Shown: piece after piece, positions 1 through 7,888 of the stretch
Layout of the letters: every line of letters starts with the position of its first letter
Position numbering within the stretch: the stretch's first letter is position 1
NCBI GenBank assembly: GCA_001508155.1
Contig: LGFI01000014.1
Span: 1 to 48,978 of the forward strand
Direction: 5' to 3'
Source: Acetothermia bacterium 64_32
Lineage (GTDB): Bacteria; Bipolaricaulota; Bipolaricaulia; Bipolaricaulales; Bipolaricaulaceae
Length of the DNA stretch: 48,978 nucleotides
Notes under the pieces: generated by a model
Told to the model about the DNA's origin: nothing
The model's database searches: none
What the model saw: the letters and a program-made list of their open reading frames with translations, nothing else
Program-made: the position numbers and the translations under genes

Positions 1-45
1 GCTGACGGCTGGGGGCAAGCCTTCACCCTTGAGCCTTGAGCGACC
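1..45 (-). repeat. Degenerate heptamer repeat at left edge
   Basis: Read on the minus strand this stretch falls into seven-base units (CGCTCAA, GGCTCAA, GGGTGAA, GGCTTGC and so on). They resemble the GGGTGAC-type heptamers found elsewhere in the window. The stretch lies just before the point where the oxidoreductase beta-subunit reading frame becomes recognisable. It may therefore mark a repeat-mediated break or an assembly join. Only a few units are present and they are degenerate. Confidence 0.45.
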
Positions 46-80
46 GCCCCCGCTACCTCAGCTCGCTTAGCCAACGCTAA

Positions 81-665
81 ACAAGTACGCTGGCAAAGCC
101 CGACCTGCATGTCGTGGTGTTCTCCGGGGATGGGGACCTGTTTGCCATCGGCGGCAATCACTTCATCCACGCCGCCCGCCGCAACATCGACATGACCGTG
201 ATCTGCGTGAACAACTTCAACTACGGGATGACCGGGGGGCAGCTCGGCCCCACCACCCCCTTGGGCGCCCGGCTTACCACCGCCCCCTACGGCAACTTCG
301 AGCACCCGTTCAACTTGGTGTACCTTGCCGCCTCGGCCGGGGCCACGTACGTTGCCCGCTGGACCACCCTCCACGCCCGTCGCCTGGAGCGCGCCATGGT
401 GGAGGCCATGTCGAGGAAGGGCTTCACCTTCGTGGAGGTCATCTCCCCCTGCCCCACCAACTACGGCCGGCGCAACAGGCTCGGGGAGGGCCTGGACGAG
501 ATGCGCTACTACGCCGAACACGCCGTGATCCGCCACGGGGCCGACCCCAAGGAGGCGGACATCGTCCCGGGAAAGGATTTTCTGGTAGGGAAGTTCGTGG
601 ATGTGGAGAAGCCCACCTACCTTGAGATGTACCATGCAAAGGTGGCCGAATTGCGTGACGGGTGA
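81..665 (+). CDS. korB: 2-oxoacid:ferredoxin oxidoreductase, beta subunit (5' truncated)
   Basis: This is the thiamine-diphosphate-binding beta subunit of a 2-oxoglutarate- or pyruvate-type 2-oxoacid:ferredoxin oxidoreductase. The recognisable family sequence begins at PDLHVVVFSGDGD, then continues with FAIGGNHFIHAARRN and NNFNYGMTGGQ, the ThDP/Mg binding region. The frame is open only from 81 (TAA at 78-80). The roughly 80 N-terminal residues normal for the family, including the cysteine-rich CPGC segment, are absent. A GTG at 114 would give 183 residues but starts inside the conserved core, so I read this as a truncated gene or contig-edge artefact. KorB is preferred over PorB from the NNFNYGMTGGQ and PTNYGRRNR segments. 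Its TGA overlaps the next ATG by one base, so it was cotranscribed with the fumarase genes; together with malic enzyme they suggest TCA-branch carbon flow. Confidence 0.8.
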   Translation, partial: TSTLAKPDLHVVVFSGDGDLFAIGGNHFIHAARRNIDMTVICVNNFNYGMTGGQLGPTTPLGARLTTAPYGNFEHPFNLVYLAASAGATYVARWTTLHARRLERAMVEAMSRKGFTFVEVISPCPTNYGRRNRLGEGLDEMRYYAEHAVIRHGADPKEADIVPGKDFLVGKFVDVEKPTYLEMYHAKVAELRDG

Positions 666-1537
666 TGAGCAAAATGAGCGAGAAGCTGGTAGAAACGTTG
701 GCGGAGGCGCTGGGGCAGGCGGCTACGGTGTTGCCGAACGATGTCATCTCGGCCCTGGAGCGGGCCCGAGATCGGGAGGAGGGCCCGGCCAGGGTGCAGC
801 TTGAGGCGATCCTCCGGAACGTTGAGATCGCGAAAGCGGGGCAGGTGCCCATCTGCCAGGACACAGGCACCCCCACCTTCTTCGTCCGGTTCGGAACAAA
901 GTTCCCGTATTTAGAAGAACTCCTTTCCGCGATCCCCGAGGCGGTGAGGCTGGCCACCCGAAAGGTCCCCTTGCGGCCCAACACCGTCCACCCATTGACC
1001 GGGGAGAACCCGGGGGATAACACCGGACGGCACATCCCCCACGTCACCTGGCTCCCAGTGCCCGGGGATGGGGCGGAGATCTTCCTCCTCCCCAAGGGCG
1101 GGGGCTCTGAGAACTGCTGTGCCCTGAAGATGCTCACCCCGGGCCTTGGGATAAAAGGGGTGAAAAAGGCGGTGGTGGAGCACGTGGTGGCCTGCGGGGG
1201 GAAGCCCTGCCCTCCCACGGTCGTGGGGGTGGGGATCGGGGGCGGGGCGGATCTTTCCCTGAAGCTGGGAAAGCTCGCCTTGCTCAGGCCGGTGGGGGAG
1301 AGGCACCCGGAGCGGGAGGTGGCCGCCCTGGAGGAGGAGCTGGAGGAGCTTATCAACGCCTCGGGCGTGGGCCCCATGGGGCTGGGGGGGAAGACCACCG
1401 TGCTTGCGGTGCACGTGGAGTACGCCCACCGGCATCCCGCCTCCCTCCCCCTGGGGATCGTGGTCCAGTGCTGGGCCGACCGCCGCGCCCATTTGCGAAT
1501 CTCGCCTTCCGGCGAGATCGTGATCCGTAATCCGTGA
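665..1537 (+). CDS. Class I fumarate hydratase, alpha (N-terminal) subunit
   Basis: Alpha subunit of the two-subunit, iron-sulfur class I fumarase (FumA/TtdA N-terminal domain family), which interconverts fumarate and malate. Near residue 60 is VPICQDTGTPTFFV, whose Cys is a likely 4Fe-4S ligand. Further on are KGGGSENCCALKMLTP and VVACGGKPCPPTVVGVGIGG with the other conserved Cys positions. At about 290 residues the length is normal for a stand-alone alpha subunit. ATG 665 overlaps the upstream TGA; GTG 662 and ATG 674 are alternatives. The last codons (IVIRNP-stop) lie inside a heptamer repeat, so the C-terminus seems to have been rewritten by repeat insertion. A tartrate dehydratase subunit is the main alternative; the adjacent malic enzyme favours fumarase. 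Confidence 0.88.
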   Translation: MSKMSEKLVETLAEALGQAATVLPNDVISALERARDREEGPARVQLEAILRNVEIAKAGQVPICQDTGTPTFFVRFGTKFPYLEELLSAIPEAVRLATRKVPLRPNTVHPLTGENPGDNTGRHIPHVTWLPVPGDGAEIFLLPKGGGSENCCALKMLTPGLGIKGVKKAVVEHVVACGGKPCPPTVVGVGIGGGADLSLKLGKLALLRPVGERHPEREVAALEEELEELINASGVGPMGLGGKTTVLAVHVEYAHRHPASLPLGIVVQCWADRRAHLRISPSGEIVIRNP

Positions 1538-1609
1538 ACCGTGATCCACACCGACATCCGGAGAGGGAGTTGAAGTTCGTCACGGATTACGGGTTACGGT
1601 TGACGGGTT
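1519..1609. repeat. Inverted pair of heptamer-repeat tracts
   Basis: Four forward heptamers (GTGATCC, GTAATCC, GTGAACC, GTGATCC) start at 1519. A second, reverse-oriented tract (GTCACGG, ATTACGG, GTTACGG, TTGACGG) starts near 1579. A perfect 13-base inverted repeat, CCGTAATCCGTGA at 1525-1537 and its complement at 1580-1592, joins the two. The tract includes the fumarase alpha stop codon. It belongs to the same dispersed family as 3663-3760, 15621-15650 and 33412-33442. Confidence 0.7.
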
Positions 1610-1614
1610 GTTCA

Positions 1615-1633
1615 CTCTCCCCTGGTGGGAGAG
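1615..1633. repeat. Short hairpin CTCTCCC-CTGGT-GGGAGAG
   Basis: A 7-bp perfect stem (1615-1621 with 1627-1633) with a 5-base loop, followed by GGGACGGGGTGAGGGGG. There is no T-run, so it is a poor terminator candidate. It resembles the CTCTCCC/GGGAGAGGG intergenic palindromes I associate with other bacterial genomes. It sits between the two fumarase subunit genes and could act as an mRNA stability element. Confidence 0.5.
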
Positions 1634-1654
1634 GGACGGGGTGAGGGGGACGAG

Positions 1655-2242
1655 ATGGAGAAAGTACTGAAAACGCCGATCGCTGAAGAGGAGGTGCGGG
1701 CCCTCAAGGCCGGGGATGTGGTCTACGTCTCGGGCACCCTCTTCACCGCCCGGGACGAGGCCCACCGGGTGCTCCTTGAGCGGGGGGCGCCGTTTCCCCT
1801 GGAGGGGCTGGCCCTGTTCCACTGCGGCCCGGTGGTCAAGAAGGCCGGCGAGACTTGGAGGGTGGTGGCCGCCGGGCCCACCACCTCCGCCAGGATGGAG
1901 CTCTTTGAGGCCGAGTTTTTGGAGAAGTTCAAGCCCAGGGTGATCATCGGAAAAGGCGGTATGGGGGAAAGGACCCTGAATGCCCTCTCGGAGGTGGGGG
2001 CGGTTTATACCCACTTCACCGGCGGGGCCGGCGCCCTGGCTGCCCAGGCCATCCGTGGGGTGAAAGAGGTTCACTTCCTTGAGGAGCTCGGGATCCCGGA
2101 GGCGGTGTGGGTCTTCGAGGTCGAAAGGTTCGGCCCTCTCGTCGTGGCCATGGACGCAAGCGGCCGGTCGCTTTACGCCGACCTGGAAAAGACCGTGGAG
2201 AAGAACATGGATCAGATCCGCGCCCGCATCCAAGGAGCTTAG
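1655..2242 (+). CDS. Class I fumarate hydratase, beta (C-terminal) subunit
   Basis: Beta subunit partner of the preceding alpha subunit (fumarase C-terminal domain, FumA_C/TtdB family), which completes the class I hydratase. Visible family segments are DVVYVSGTLFTARDEAHR near the N-terminus, GKGGMGERTLNAL in the middle, then YTHFTGGAGALAAQ and a C-terminal VVAMDASGRSLY. Its 195 residues match stand-alone beta subunits. ATG 1655 is preferred to GTG or upstream in-frame starts because it follows a purine-rich GAGGGGG at 1643-1649. The upstream in-frame codons fall in the hairpin repeat. It lies about 115 bases after the alpha subunit, an unusually wide gap created by the two repeats. Confidence 0.88.
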   Translation: MEKVLKTPIAEEEVRALKAGDVVYVSGTLFTARDEAHRVLLERGAPFPLEGLALFHCGPVVKKAGETWRVVAAGPTTSARMELFEAEFLEKFKPRVIIGKGGMGERTLNALSEVGAVYTHFTGGAGALAAQAIRGVKEVHFLEELGIPEAVWVFEVERFGPLVVAMDASGRSLYADLEKTVEKNMDQIRARIQGA

Positions 2243-2300
2243 TGCCTTTGAGTGATCTCGGTGCTCTCCGTGGTTAGAAAACAGCGTGGGAGGGGGAAAT

Positions 2301-3662
2301 ATGGCGGAAGAGCGTAAGCCCACCGTGGAGGAGCTGCTTGCGAAGGCCAAAGAGCCGGCGAGGAAGGCCCCGGCCTGGCACGCCTTCTATCGGGGCAAGG
2401 TCGGCGTGACGTTGAAGTGTGCCATCACCGACTACCAGGACTTCGGGATCTGGTACACCCCCGGGGTGGCCCAGCCCTGCCGGGAGATCGCCCAAGACCC
2501 AGAGAAGGTGTTCGAGTACACCAATAAAGGGAACTTCGTGGCCGTGGTCTCCGACGGAACGCGCGTCCTGGGCCTGGGGGACATCGGCCCCTTGGCCGGC
2601 CTTCCCGTGATGGAGGGGAAGGCCATCCTCTTTAAGTACCTGGGCGGGGTGGACGCCTTCCCGGTCACCATAGATACGAAAGACCCGGACGAGCTCATCC
2701 AGGCGGTGAAGTGGATCGCCCCCGCCTTCGGCGGGATCAACCTGGAGGACATCTCCTCCCCCAAGTGCTTCTACATCCTGGACCGGCTCCGCAAGGAGCT
2801 CGAGATCCCGGTGTGGCACGACGACCAGCAGGGGACCGCCTCCATCACCCTGGCCGGGGTGATAAACGCCCTCAAGGTGGTGGGAAAGGACCCGAAGAAC
2901 GTGACCTATGCCGTCATCGGGGCTGGCGCCGCCAACATCGCCTTCGTCCGGGTTCTTCTGACTTACGGCGTCCCGGCGGGGAACGTGATCATGGTGGACT
3001 CCAAAGGCATCCTCCACCCCGGCCGCGAGGACTTGGAGGCGAAAAAGGATGAAAACCCCTACAAGTGGGACTACGCCAACAGGACCAACGCCGAGCGCAG
3101 GACCGGCGGGATAGAGGAGGCCCTGGAGGGGGCGGACGTGTGCGTGGCCGCCTCCAAGCCCGGCCCGGGGACGATAAAGCCCGAGTGGATAGCGGGCATG
3201 GCAAAGGACGCGATAGTATTCGCCTGTGCAAATCCCATCCCCGAGATCTGGCCCTGGGAGGCCAAAGAGGCCGGCGCCAGGATCATCGGAACCGGCCGGA
3301 GCGACTTCCCCAACCAGATCAACAACTCCCTTGGCTTCCCCGGCATCTTCCGGGGGACGCTCGATGTCTTCGCCCGCACCATCACCGACGAGATGGCCAT
3401 CGCCGCCGCCGAGGCCATCGCTAAGACCGCCGAGGATAAGGGCCTCAGGGAGGAGTACATCGTCCCCACCATGGCCGAGTGGGAGGTTTTCATCAACGAG
3501 GCGGTAGCGGTGGCGCTGAAGGCGATCGAGCAGGGGGTAGCGCGGAGGATCCTTTCCGAGGACGAGCTCCGCACCCAGGCCGAGCGCATGATCCGCTACG
3601 CCCGCGAGGAGACCGAGATTCTAATGAGGGAGGGGCACATAAAGCCGCCTCCGAGTGTGTAA
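2301..3662 (+). CDS. NAD(P)-dependent malic enzyme
   Basis: Oxidative decarboxylation of malate to pyruvate, or the reverse carboxylation. Family motifs are in order: YTPGVAQPCREIA, SDGTRVLGLGDIGPLAGLPVMEGK, FPVTIDTKDPDEL, EDISSPKCF, VWHDDQQGTASITLAG (metal and catalytic region) and the dinucleotide fold GAGAANIA. The 453 residues fit the short bacterial malic enzyme without the phosphotransacetylase-like extension of MaeB. ATG 2301 is preceded by AGGGGG at 2291-2296; GTG 2286 is a weaker upstream choice. The product of the fumarase just upstream is its substrate, so the operon links pyruvate, malate and fumarate. NAD versus NADP preference cannot be read from sequence by eye. Confidence 0.92.
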   Translation: MAEERKPTVEELLAKAKEPARKAPAWHAFYRGKVGVTLKCAITDYQDFGIWYTPGVAQPCREIAQDPEKVFEYTNKGNFVAVVSDGTRVLGLGDIGPLAGLPVMEGKAILFKYLGGVDAFPVTIDTKDPDELIQAVKWIAPAFGGINLEDISSPKCFYILDRLRKELEIPVWHDDQQGTASITLAGVINALKVVGKDPKNVTYAVIGAGAANIAFVRVLLTYGVPAGNVIMVDSKGILHPGREDLEAKKDENPYKWDYANRTNAERRTGGIEEALEGADVCVAASKPGPGTIKPEWIAGMAKDAIVFACANPIPEIWPWEAKEAGARIIGTGRSDFPNQINNSLGFPGIFRGTLDVFARTITDEMAIAAAEAIAKTAEDKGLREEYIVPTMAEWEVFINEAVAVALKAIEQGVARRILSEDELRTQAERMIRYAREETEILMREGHIKPPPSV

Positions 3663-3760
3663 TGGGTGATGAGTGAAGGGTGATGGGTTAAGGCACGCAT
3701 TTAAGCAAGTCGTCACACATCACTGGTCACTCATCACGGAATTTCGGGTGACGCCTAACG
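3663..3760. repeat. Heptamer-repeat pair 3' of the malic enzyme gene
   Basis: Forward heptamers GGGTGAT, GAGTGAA, GGGTGAT, GGGTTAA follow the stop codon. Reverse-oriented units (TCACACA, TCACTGG, TCACTCA, TCACGGA) follow about 45 bases on, then GGGTGAC, GCCTAAC, GCGTGGG. An 11-base perfect inverted repeat (GTGATGAGTGA at 3666-3676, complement at 3727-3737) could fold the 3' UTR ahead of the terminator. Same family as the tracts at 1519 and 15621. Confidence 0.65.
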
Positions 3761-3763
3761 CGT

Positions 3764-3793
3764 GGGGCCAGCCACTGGCTGGCCCCGTTATTT
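3764..3793 (+). terminator. Rho-independent terminator of the korB-fumarase-malic enzyme operon
   Basis: A perfect 10-bp stem (GGGGCCAGCC at 3764-3773 with GGCTGGCCCC at 3777-3786) has a 3-base loop and is followed by GTTATTT. It is the only classic U-tailed intrinsic terminator I see in the window. Confidence 0.85.
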
Positions 3794-3950
3794 GGGCAGC
3801 TTGTCCTTGCCCAACGGACTTGCAGTCTCGAAACGGTTCCTTGGTCACCTGTCGAAAACGGGGTAGTTGTTATAGTTCTGGAGATAGAACGTTAAGACCG
3901 CGTGGAGAGTAAAAGCAAGACCTAACCCCGTCAATCTCAAGGGCCTCCTT

Positions 3951-4790
3951 TCAATATTTCCTTGCAAACTCCCTCGGATCAAGGATATCCCTGAGTCCAT
4001 CACCGATTAAGTTGAAACCGAGAACCAAGCTCATGATGGCCAGCCCAGGGAAGGTCGTTATCCACCACTTTCCTGTAACCAGGTGAAGCCTTCCTTCATT
4101 GATCATCGCACCCCATTCCGGAGTTGGAGGGGTTATCCCAAGCCCTATGAAACTCAAAGTAGCGGCTAGCAAAACGGTGAAGCCCATTCCCAAGGTGGCC
4201 CGCACGATGATCGGGGAGACGATGTTTGGCAAAATATGTTTGAAGAGAATCCGAGGCGTGGAGCTCCCTACAGCACGTGCTGCTTCAACGTAAAACTCTT
4301 CCTTGATGGATAGGGTGGAACCCCGTGCCAATCTAGCATAACCCGCAGTCCCCACAAAAGCCATTACGAAAATGGCCTTTTCAAGGCCCGGCCCCAATAC
4401 AGCGGCCAGGGCCATGGCAAGAACAAGTGAAGGAAAGGCCATGATTACATCCGTAATCCGCATTATTATCTCATCAACCCTTCCCCCATAATAGCCAGCT
4501 ATCACCCCTGCCGGCGTGCCAATACCTGCAGCGAACATCACGGCCGAAACTGCGATGATGACATCATATTTAGCTCCATGGATAATCCTACTTAAAACAT
4601 CCCTCCCATAAAAATCTGTACCGAGCCAGTGTCGCGCGGAGGGAGGTTGTAACCTGTGCTTTAGATTGATCTCCATAGGATCATAAGGAGTGAGGAAAGG
4701 AGCAAAGATAGCAATAACACACCATCCCGTCACGATGACAAGGCCAACCAGTGCCAGGCGATTTTTCCAAAACCGCTTAACCCGCTGCAT
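3951..4790 (-). CDS. dppC: Peptide/solute ABC transporter permease, DppC type
   Basis: Inner-membrane permease of an oligopeptide/dipeptide-type (PepT family) ABC importer. Visible are an N-terminal transmembrane helix (LALVGLVIVTGWCVIAIFAPFLTPYDP), the family hallmark HRLQPPSARHWLGTDFYGRDVLSRII, and the EAA loop EAARAVGSSTPRILFKHILPNI that contacts the ATPase. The 279 residues are standard. It follows dppB with only three bases between TAG and ATG. The gene belongs to a lower-GC block covering dppA-dppB-dppC. About 170 bases without a gene follow it towards 3780; I see no convincing terminator for the minus strand there. Confidence 0.92.
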   Translation of the reverse strand: MQRVKRFWKNRLALVGLVIVTGWCVIAIFAPFLTPYDPMEINLKHRLQPPSARHWLGTDFYGRDVLSRIIHGAKYDVIIAVSAVMFAAGIGTPAGVIAGYYGGRVDEIIMRITDVIMAFPSLVLAMALAAVLGPGLEKAIFVMAFVGTAGYARLARGSTLSIKEEFYVEAARAVGSSTPRILFKHILPNIVSPIIVRATLGMGFTVLLAATLSFIGLGITPPTPEWGAMINEGRLHLVTGKWWITTFPGLAIMSLVLGFNLIGDGLRDILDPREFARKY

Positions 4791-4793
4791 CTC

Positions 4794-5810
4794 CTATCCG
4801 TACTTAATCCTTGGGTCAATAAGTGCGTAAACGACATCAGCAATGAAATTGAAGATCACAAAGATGGTCGCGATCATCACCGCAATCCCGATTACCGGAG
4901 CGTAGTCTAACCACTGGATTGCAGTAACGAAATAAAGGCCTATGCCAGGCCAATTGAACACGGTTTCCACAACGACATTCCCCCCCATAAGGCTTCCTAA
5001 CTGTATCGCTAATATCGTTATCGTAGGGATCAGCGCGTTTCGTAAAGCGTGTTTGCAGTTAATTACAAAATATGAGAGCCCCTTAGCCTCCGCAGTGCGT
5101 ATATAATCCATTTGAAGAATCTCTAGCATGCTGGATCTCAACATTCTAACAATCAGGCCAATAGAAGTGAATGAAAGGACCAAGGCCGGTAAGATCAGCT
5201 GTTTTAAACTCTTAACAAAAGTGGAAAGATCACCCGCGAGCAAACTGTCGATCGTGTACAAGCCAGTAATAAAAGGGGGAGGTGTATCCGTTAACCCTAA
5301 CCTCCCCATGGGAGCTGGCACAACCTTGAATGTGAAGTACAAAAGATAGATTAGCATCAATCCAATCCAAAAATTAGGCATTGAAAGAAAGAAAAGGGAT
5401 GTTACCCTGCTCAGATGATCTATCCATGTGTCCTTCTTTACCGCTGAAATAATTCCAAGTGGAATTGAAATCAAAAGCGCAATTGTAAAACCCGCCATCG
5501 ACAGTTCCAAGGTTGCGGGCAGTCGCCGAAGCAAATCTTGGCTCACTGGCTGCGCTGTGTGAATTGCGTAACCAAGATCCCCGCGCAGAAGATTGGCGAT
5601 ATAGTAAAAGTATTGGATGTAAAGGGGTTTGTCCAACCCCCATTGTGCACGCAGCCTCTCGATGGCTTCAGGGGGAACCGCCCCTTCCGAACCCAGGAAG
5701 ATCCTAACCGGATCCCCTGGAATAAGGTGCATCAGGACGAATGTAACCGCAGAGACCCCTAGAAGTATGAGGGGGAGCGCTAAGGCTCTTCTTGCCAGAA
5801 AAGCGCTCAC
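4794..5810 (-). CDS. dppB: Peptide/solute ABC transporter permease, DppB type
   Basis: Partner permease. The N-terminus ARRALALPLILLGVSAVTF then LIPGDPVR is diagnostic of the DppB/OppB family. Several hydrophobic helices follow, with the EAA loop TAEAKGLSYFVINCKHALRNALIPT and the terminal ALIDPRIKYG. The 338 residues are typical. GTG 5810 is used as start, preceded by AGGGGGAG at short spacing. GC is low for this genome (28 of 60 bases in 5041-5100), as in dppA and dppC. It lies 20 bases after dppA. Confidence 0.93.
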   Translation of the reverse strand: MSAFLARRALALPLILLGVSAVTFVLMHLIPGDPVRIFLGSEGAVPPEAIERLRAQWGLDKPLYIQYFYYIANLLRGDLGYAIHTAQPVSQDLLRRLPATLELSMAGFTIALLISIPLGIISAVKKDTWIDHLSRVTSLFFLSMPNFWIGLMLIYLLYFTFKVVPAPMGRLGLTDTPPPFITGLYTIDSLLAGDLSTFVKSLKQLILPALVLSFTSIGLIVRMLRSSMLEILQMDYIRTAEAKGLSYFVINCKHALRNALIPTITILAIQLGSLMGGNVVVETVFNWPGIGLYFVTAIQWLDYAPVIGIAVMIATIFVIFNFIADVVYALIDPRIKYG

Positions 5811-5830
5811 CGCTCCCCCTCTGCTTTAAT

Positions 5831-7426
5831 TTATTTGTAACCCTTCCAAACGGGGTAGAAGTACCAATCCCCAGATGGGTAAAGCACCCAGTCTTGGACC
5901 CAGTCCCTTTGCGCATAGAACATGAGGGCTTCGTAAATAGGCACCGATGAGGCGTCCTCAGCCAGAACCCTTTGAACTTCAGTGATGATCGAGTTCCGCT
6001 GTGCAGGGTCCAATGTGAGGAGTAATTGGTCGATGAGCGAATCGACCTCTGGGTTTTCATAAAATGCGTAGTTCCCACCCGGTCCTTTGTTTTTAGAATG
6101 ATAGTTCGTAAGAAGGAAAGAGTCGACGATAGGCGCACCCAGATCACTTAATACGAATAAGGGCATCTTCCCCTCCTGCCAATAGGAGACAAAAGTAGGC
6201 CACGAGAGGGGCATGATCTCCACTTTTATACCGGCTTCCTCCAATTGCTTCTGGATGACGAGGCATGTCTGCTCCCTTTCAGTATTCCCAGCATTGTAGT
6301 AGATTTGGGTAGCGAACCCATCGGGGTATCCCGCCTCCTCAAGAAGCTCCTTTGCTTTTGCGACGTCTCTCTCCCCCCAGTAATAAAAGGCATCAGTGAA
6401 GCCCTCCAAAGTACTGGGAATAAAGCTCTTTGCCAAAGTCGCAAACCCAAAGGCTGCAGCCTCGTTTATCTCCTGAGGATCAATGGCATACATCAAGGCT
6501 TTCCTGACCAAAGGGTTATCGAAGGGAGGGATCTCATTGTTTATCCATAGCCTGTGAATCCCCACCCCACGCTCTCTGTTGACGACAATCCCCGGCGTCC
6601 CTATAAGCCCTTCCATCATGTCTGGAGGAAGACGATAAACAATGTCAAGCTCACCCCTGAGGAGCATAAGGTATTGGGCTGAAAAGTCCTTTATAATCTT
6701 AAATATAACCTTGTCCAGCTTTGGAGCGCCTTGCCAATACTCCGGGTTCGCTACCAACTCATAGCGCTCCCCCGGAACCCACTCCCCCATCACAAATGGT
6801 CCAGTTCCACACTCATGCCTCCGCATATGTTCGTTGATCTCGCCTTCCACAACCCCCCCGTGGGCCTCTACATAGGCAGGACTTACAATAGCACCTGTGT
6901 TTATCTGAGCAAGAAGTCTTAGGAAAAAGGGACAAGGTTGTCTTAAACTAATTTCAACGGTGTAGTCATCCACTACCACAGTACTTTCCGTATCAATATA
7001 TTCACGGATCGTCCTTGCCGGTCCCATGTTCATCTTGAGCATCCTGTTTATCGAATATTGTACAGCATAAGCGTTAAAGTCAGTTCCGTCGTGAAACTTT
7101 ACTCCCTTGCGCAGGTAAAAAGTGTAAACCATTCCATTAGGAGATACTTCCCACGATTCGGCAAGCCATGGAATGATCTCAGTGGTACCCACAACCTTGC
7201 CCTCTTCGTCGACTGCTGTACCATATCGGACTAGGGTCTCGTAGGTATTATCAGCCACCCACATCCCCGCCCATTCTGTAATAGCATGTGGATCTATGCT
7301 TGACGGCTCGAAGTAAACCCCCCATCGGAGAACCCCAGGCTCGGGGACAGAAGGCTGAGCTGCCCAGCCGTTCACCCCACCCGCGCTCAGCAGAATCGCC
7401 GCCAGTGTCAGACAAAGATACCTCAT
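5831..7426 (-). CDS. dppA: ABC transporter solute-binding protein, family 5 (DppA/OppA type)
   Basis: Extracytoplasmic binding protein that delivers peptides or other solutes to DppBC. An N-terminal signal peptide (MRYLCLTLAAILLSAGG, likely cleaved near GWAA) has no lipobox cysteine, so the protein is probably secreted or periplasmic rather than a lipoprotein. Family landmarks include PWLAESWEVSPNGMVYTFYLRKGVKFHDGT near residues 85-115 and the C-terminal DPAQRNSIITEVQRVLAEDASSVPIY. I chose ATG 7426 because it has a strong GAGGAGGTGG ribosome site; an in-frame start seven codons upstream lacks one. First gene of a minus-strand operon with its own extended -10 promoter. Peptide, nickel or sugar as substrate cannot be told from sequence. 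Confidence 0.93.
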   Translation of the reverse strand: MRYLCLTLAAILLSAGGVNGWAAQPSVPEPGVLRWGVYFEPSSIDPHAITEWAGMWVADNTYETLVRYGTAVDEEGKVVGTTEIIPWLAESWEVSPNGMVYTFYLRKGVKFHDGTDFNAYAVQYSINRMLKMNMGPARTIREYIDTESTVVVDDYTVEISLRQPCPFFLRLLAQINTGAIVSPAYVEAHGGVVEGEINEHMRRHECGTGPFVMGEWVPGERYELVANPEYWQGAPKLDKVIFKIIKDFSAQYLMLLRGELDIVYRLPPDMMEGLIGTPGIVVNRERGVGIHRLWINNEIPPFDNPLVRKALMYAIDPQEINEAAAFGFATLAKSFIPSTLEGFTDAFYYWGERDVAKAKELLEEAGYPDGFATQIYYNAGNTEREQTCLVIQKQLEEAGIKVEIMPLSWPTFVSYWQEGKMPLFVLSDLGAPIVDSFLLTNYHSKNKGPGGNYAFYENPEVDSLIDQLLLTLDPAQRNSIITEVQRVLAEDASSVPIYEALMFYAQRDWVQDWVLYPSGDWYFYPVWKGYK

Positions 7427-7466
7427 TTCTCCACCTCCTCTTCTCAACGGGACAGAAGATAAATAA

Positions 7467-7496
7467 AGTATACCAAGGTTAACGCTAGCCCGTCAA
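7467..7496 (-). promoter_or_regulatory. Sigma-70-type promoter of dppABC
   Basis: On the minus strand TTGACG (7496-7491), an 18-base spacer, then TATACT (7472-7467) preceded by TG in extended -10 position. It lies about 40 bases before dppA. Confidence 0.72.
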
Positions 7497-7604
7497 ACAA
7501 TGCCGGGCAGATGTTCGGGCAAGGATCACCTCCCCATTCGGCCAAGAAAACTTTGGAAGGGCTAAGTTTCGGTAACCCGCACTTGTGAAAACCTCATGAG
7601 AGGG

Positions 7605-7634
7605 TTGCACGGGGCCACCCACGCTCCATATAAT
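7605..7634 (+). promoter_or_regulatory. Sigma-70-type promoter of secG-dppD-dppF-rdgB
   Basis: TTGCAC (7605-7610), an 18-base spacer and a perfect TATAAT (7629-7634), followed by a short leader with TAGGAG before secG. The region from 7497 to 7604, between the two divergent promoters, shows no other clear feature. Confidence 0.78.
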
Positions 7635-7655
7635 ACCCCCTAGGAGCGTGATGGG

Positions 7656-7877
7656 ATGAAGATCTTCTTGGAGGTCGTGTTCTTTCTGGATTGCCTTGCC
7701 CTGATCGGCCTCATCCTCCTACAGATGTCGGAACACGCCACCCTGGGAGGGGCGTTCGGCGCCGGGATGTCCTCCACCGTATTCGGTAGGGACACCACTC
7801 GAGACCCCAAGAAGCTGGCCACCGGGGTGCTGGGGGCGATATTCTTGGCCTTGGGCCTCACCTTGGCCCTTATCTGA
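7656..7877 (+). CDS. secG: Preprotein translocase subunit SecG
   Basis: Small SecYEG accessory subunit. It has 73 residues with two predicted transmembrane helices ([18 protein letters not shown] and [20 protein letters not shown]). Between them is the family loop [17 protein letters not shown] 7656 is used because TAGGAG lies nine bases upstream; ATG 7651 runs into a stop. It heads an operon with two peptide-transporter ATPases and shares the window with secA. Its partner secA lies about 8 kb away on the other strand. Confidence 0.9.
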   Translation: MKIFLEVVFFLDCLALIGLILLQMSEHATLGGAFGAGMSSTVFGRDTTRDPKKLATGVLGAIFLALGLTLALI

Positions 7878-7888
7878 GGGGGACTGAG

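Noticed and set aside
2257-2277. CTCGGTGCTCTCCGTGGTT-type segment as an independent repeat family
   Set aside because: Reminiscent of intergenic repeats in other genomes, but only one copy is seen here, so it is mentioned in a finding and not annotated as a repeat.
1580-2350. Minus-strand open frame opposite fumarase beta
   Set aside because: Shadow of a conserved gene; contains translated intergenic repeats, not a protein family.
3876-3891. GTTCT/AGAAC inverted repeat in the gap after the malic enzyme terminator
   Set aside because: Only 5 bp with a 6-base loop and no adjacent promoter or gene end; too weak to call.
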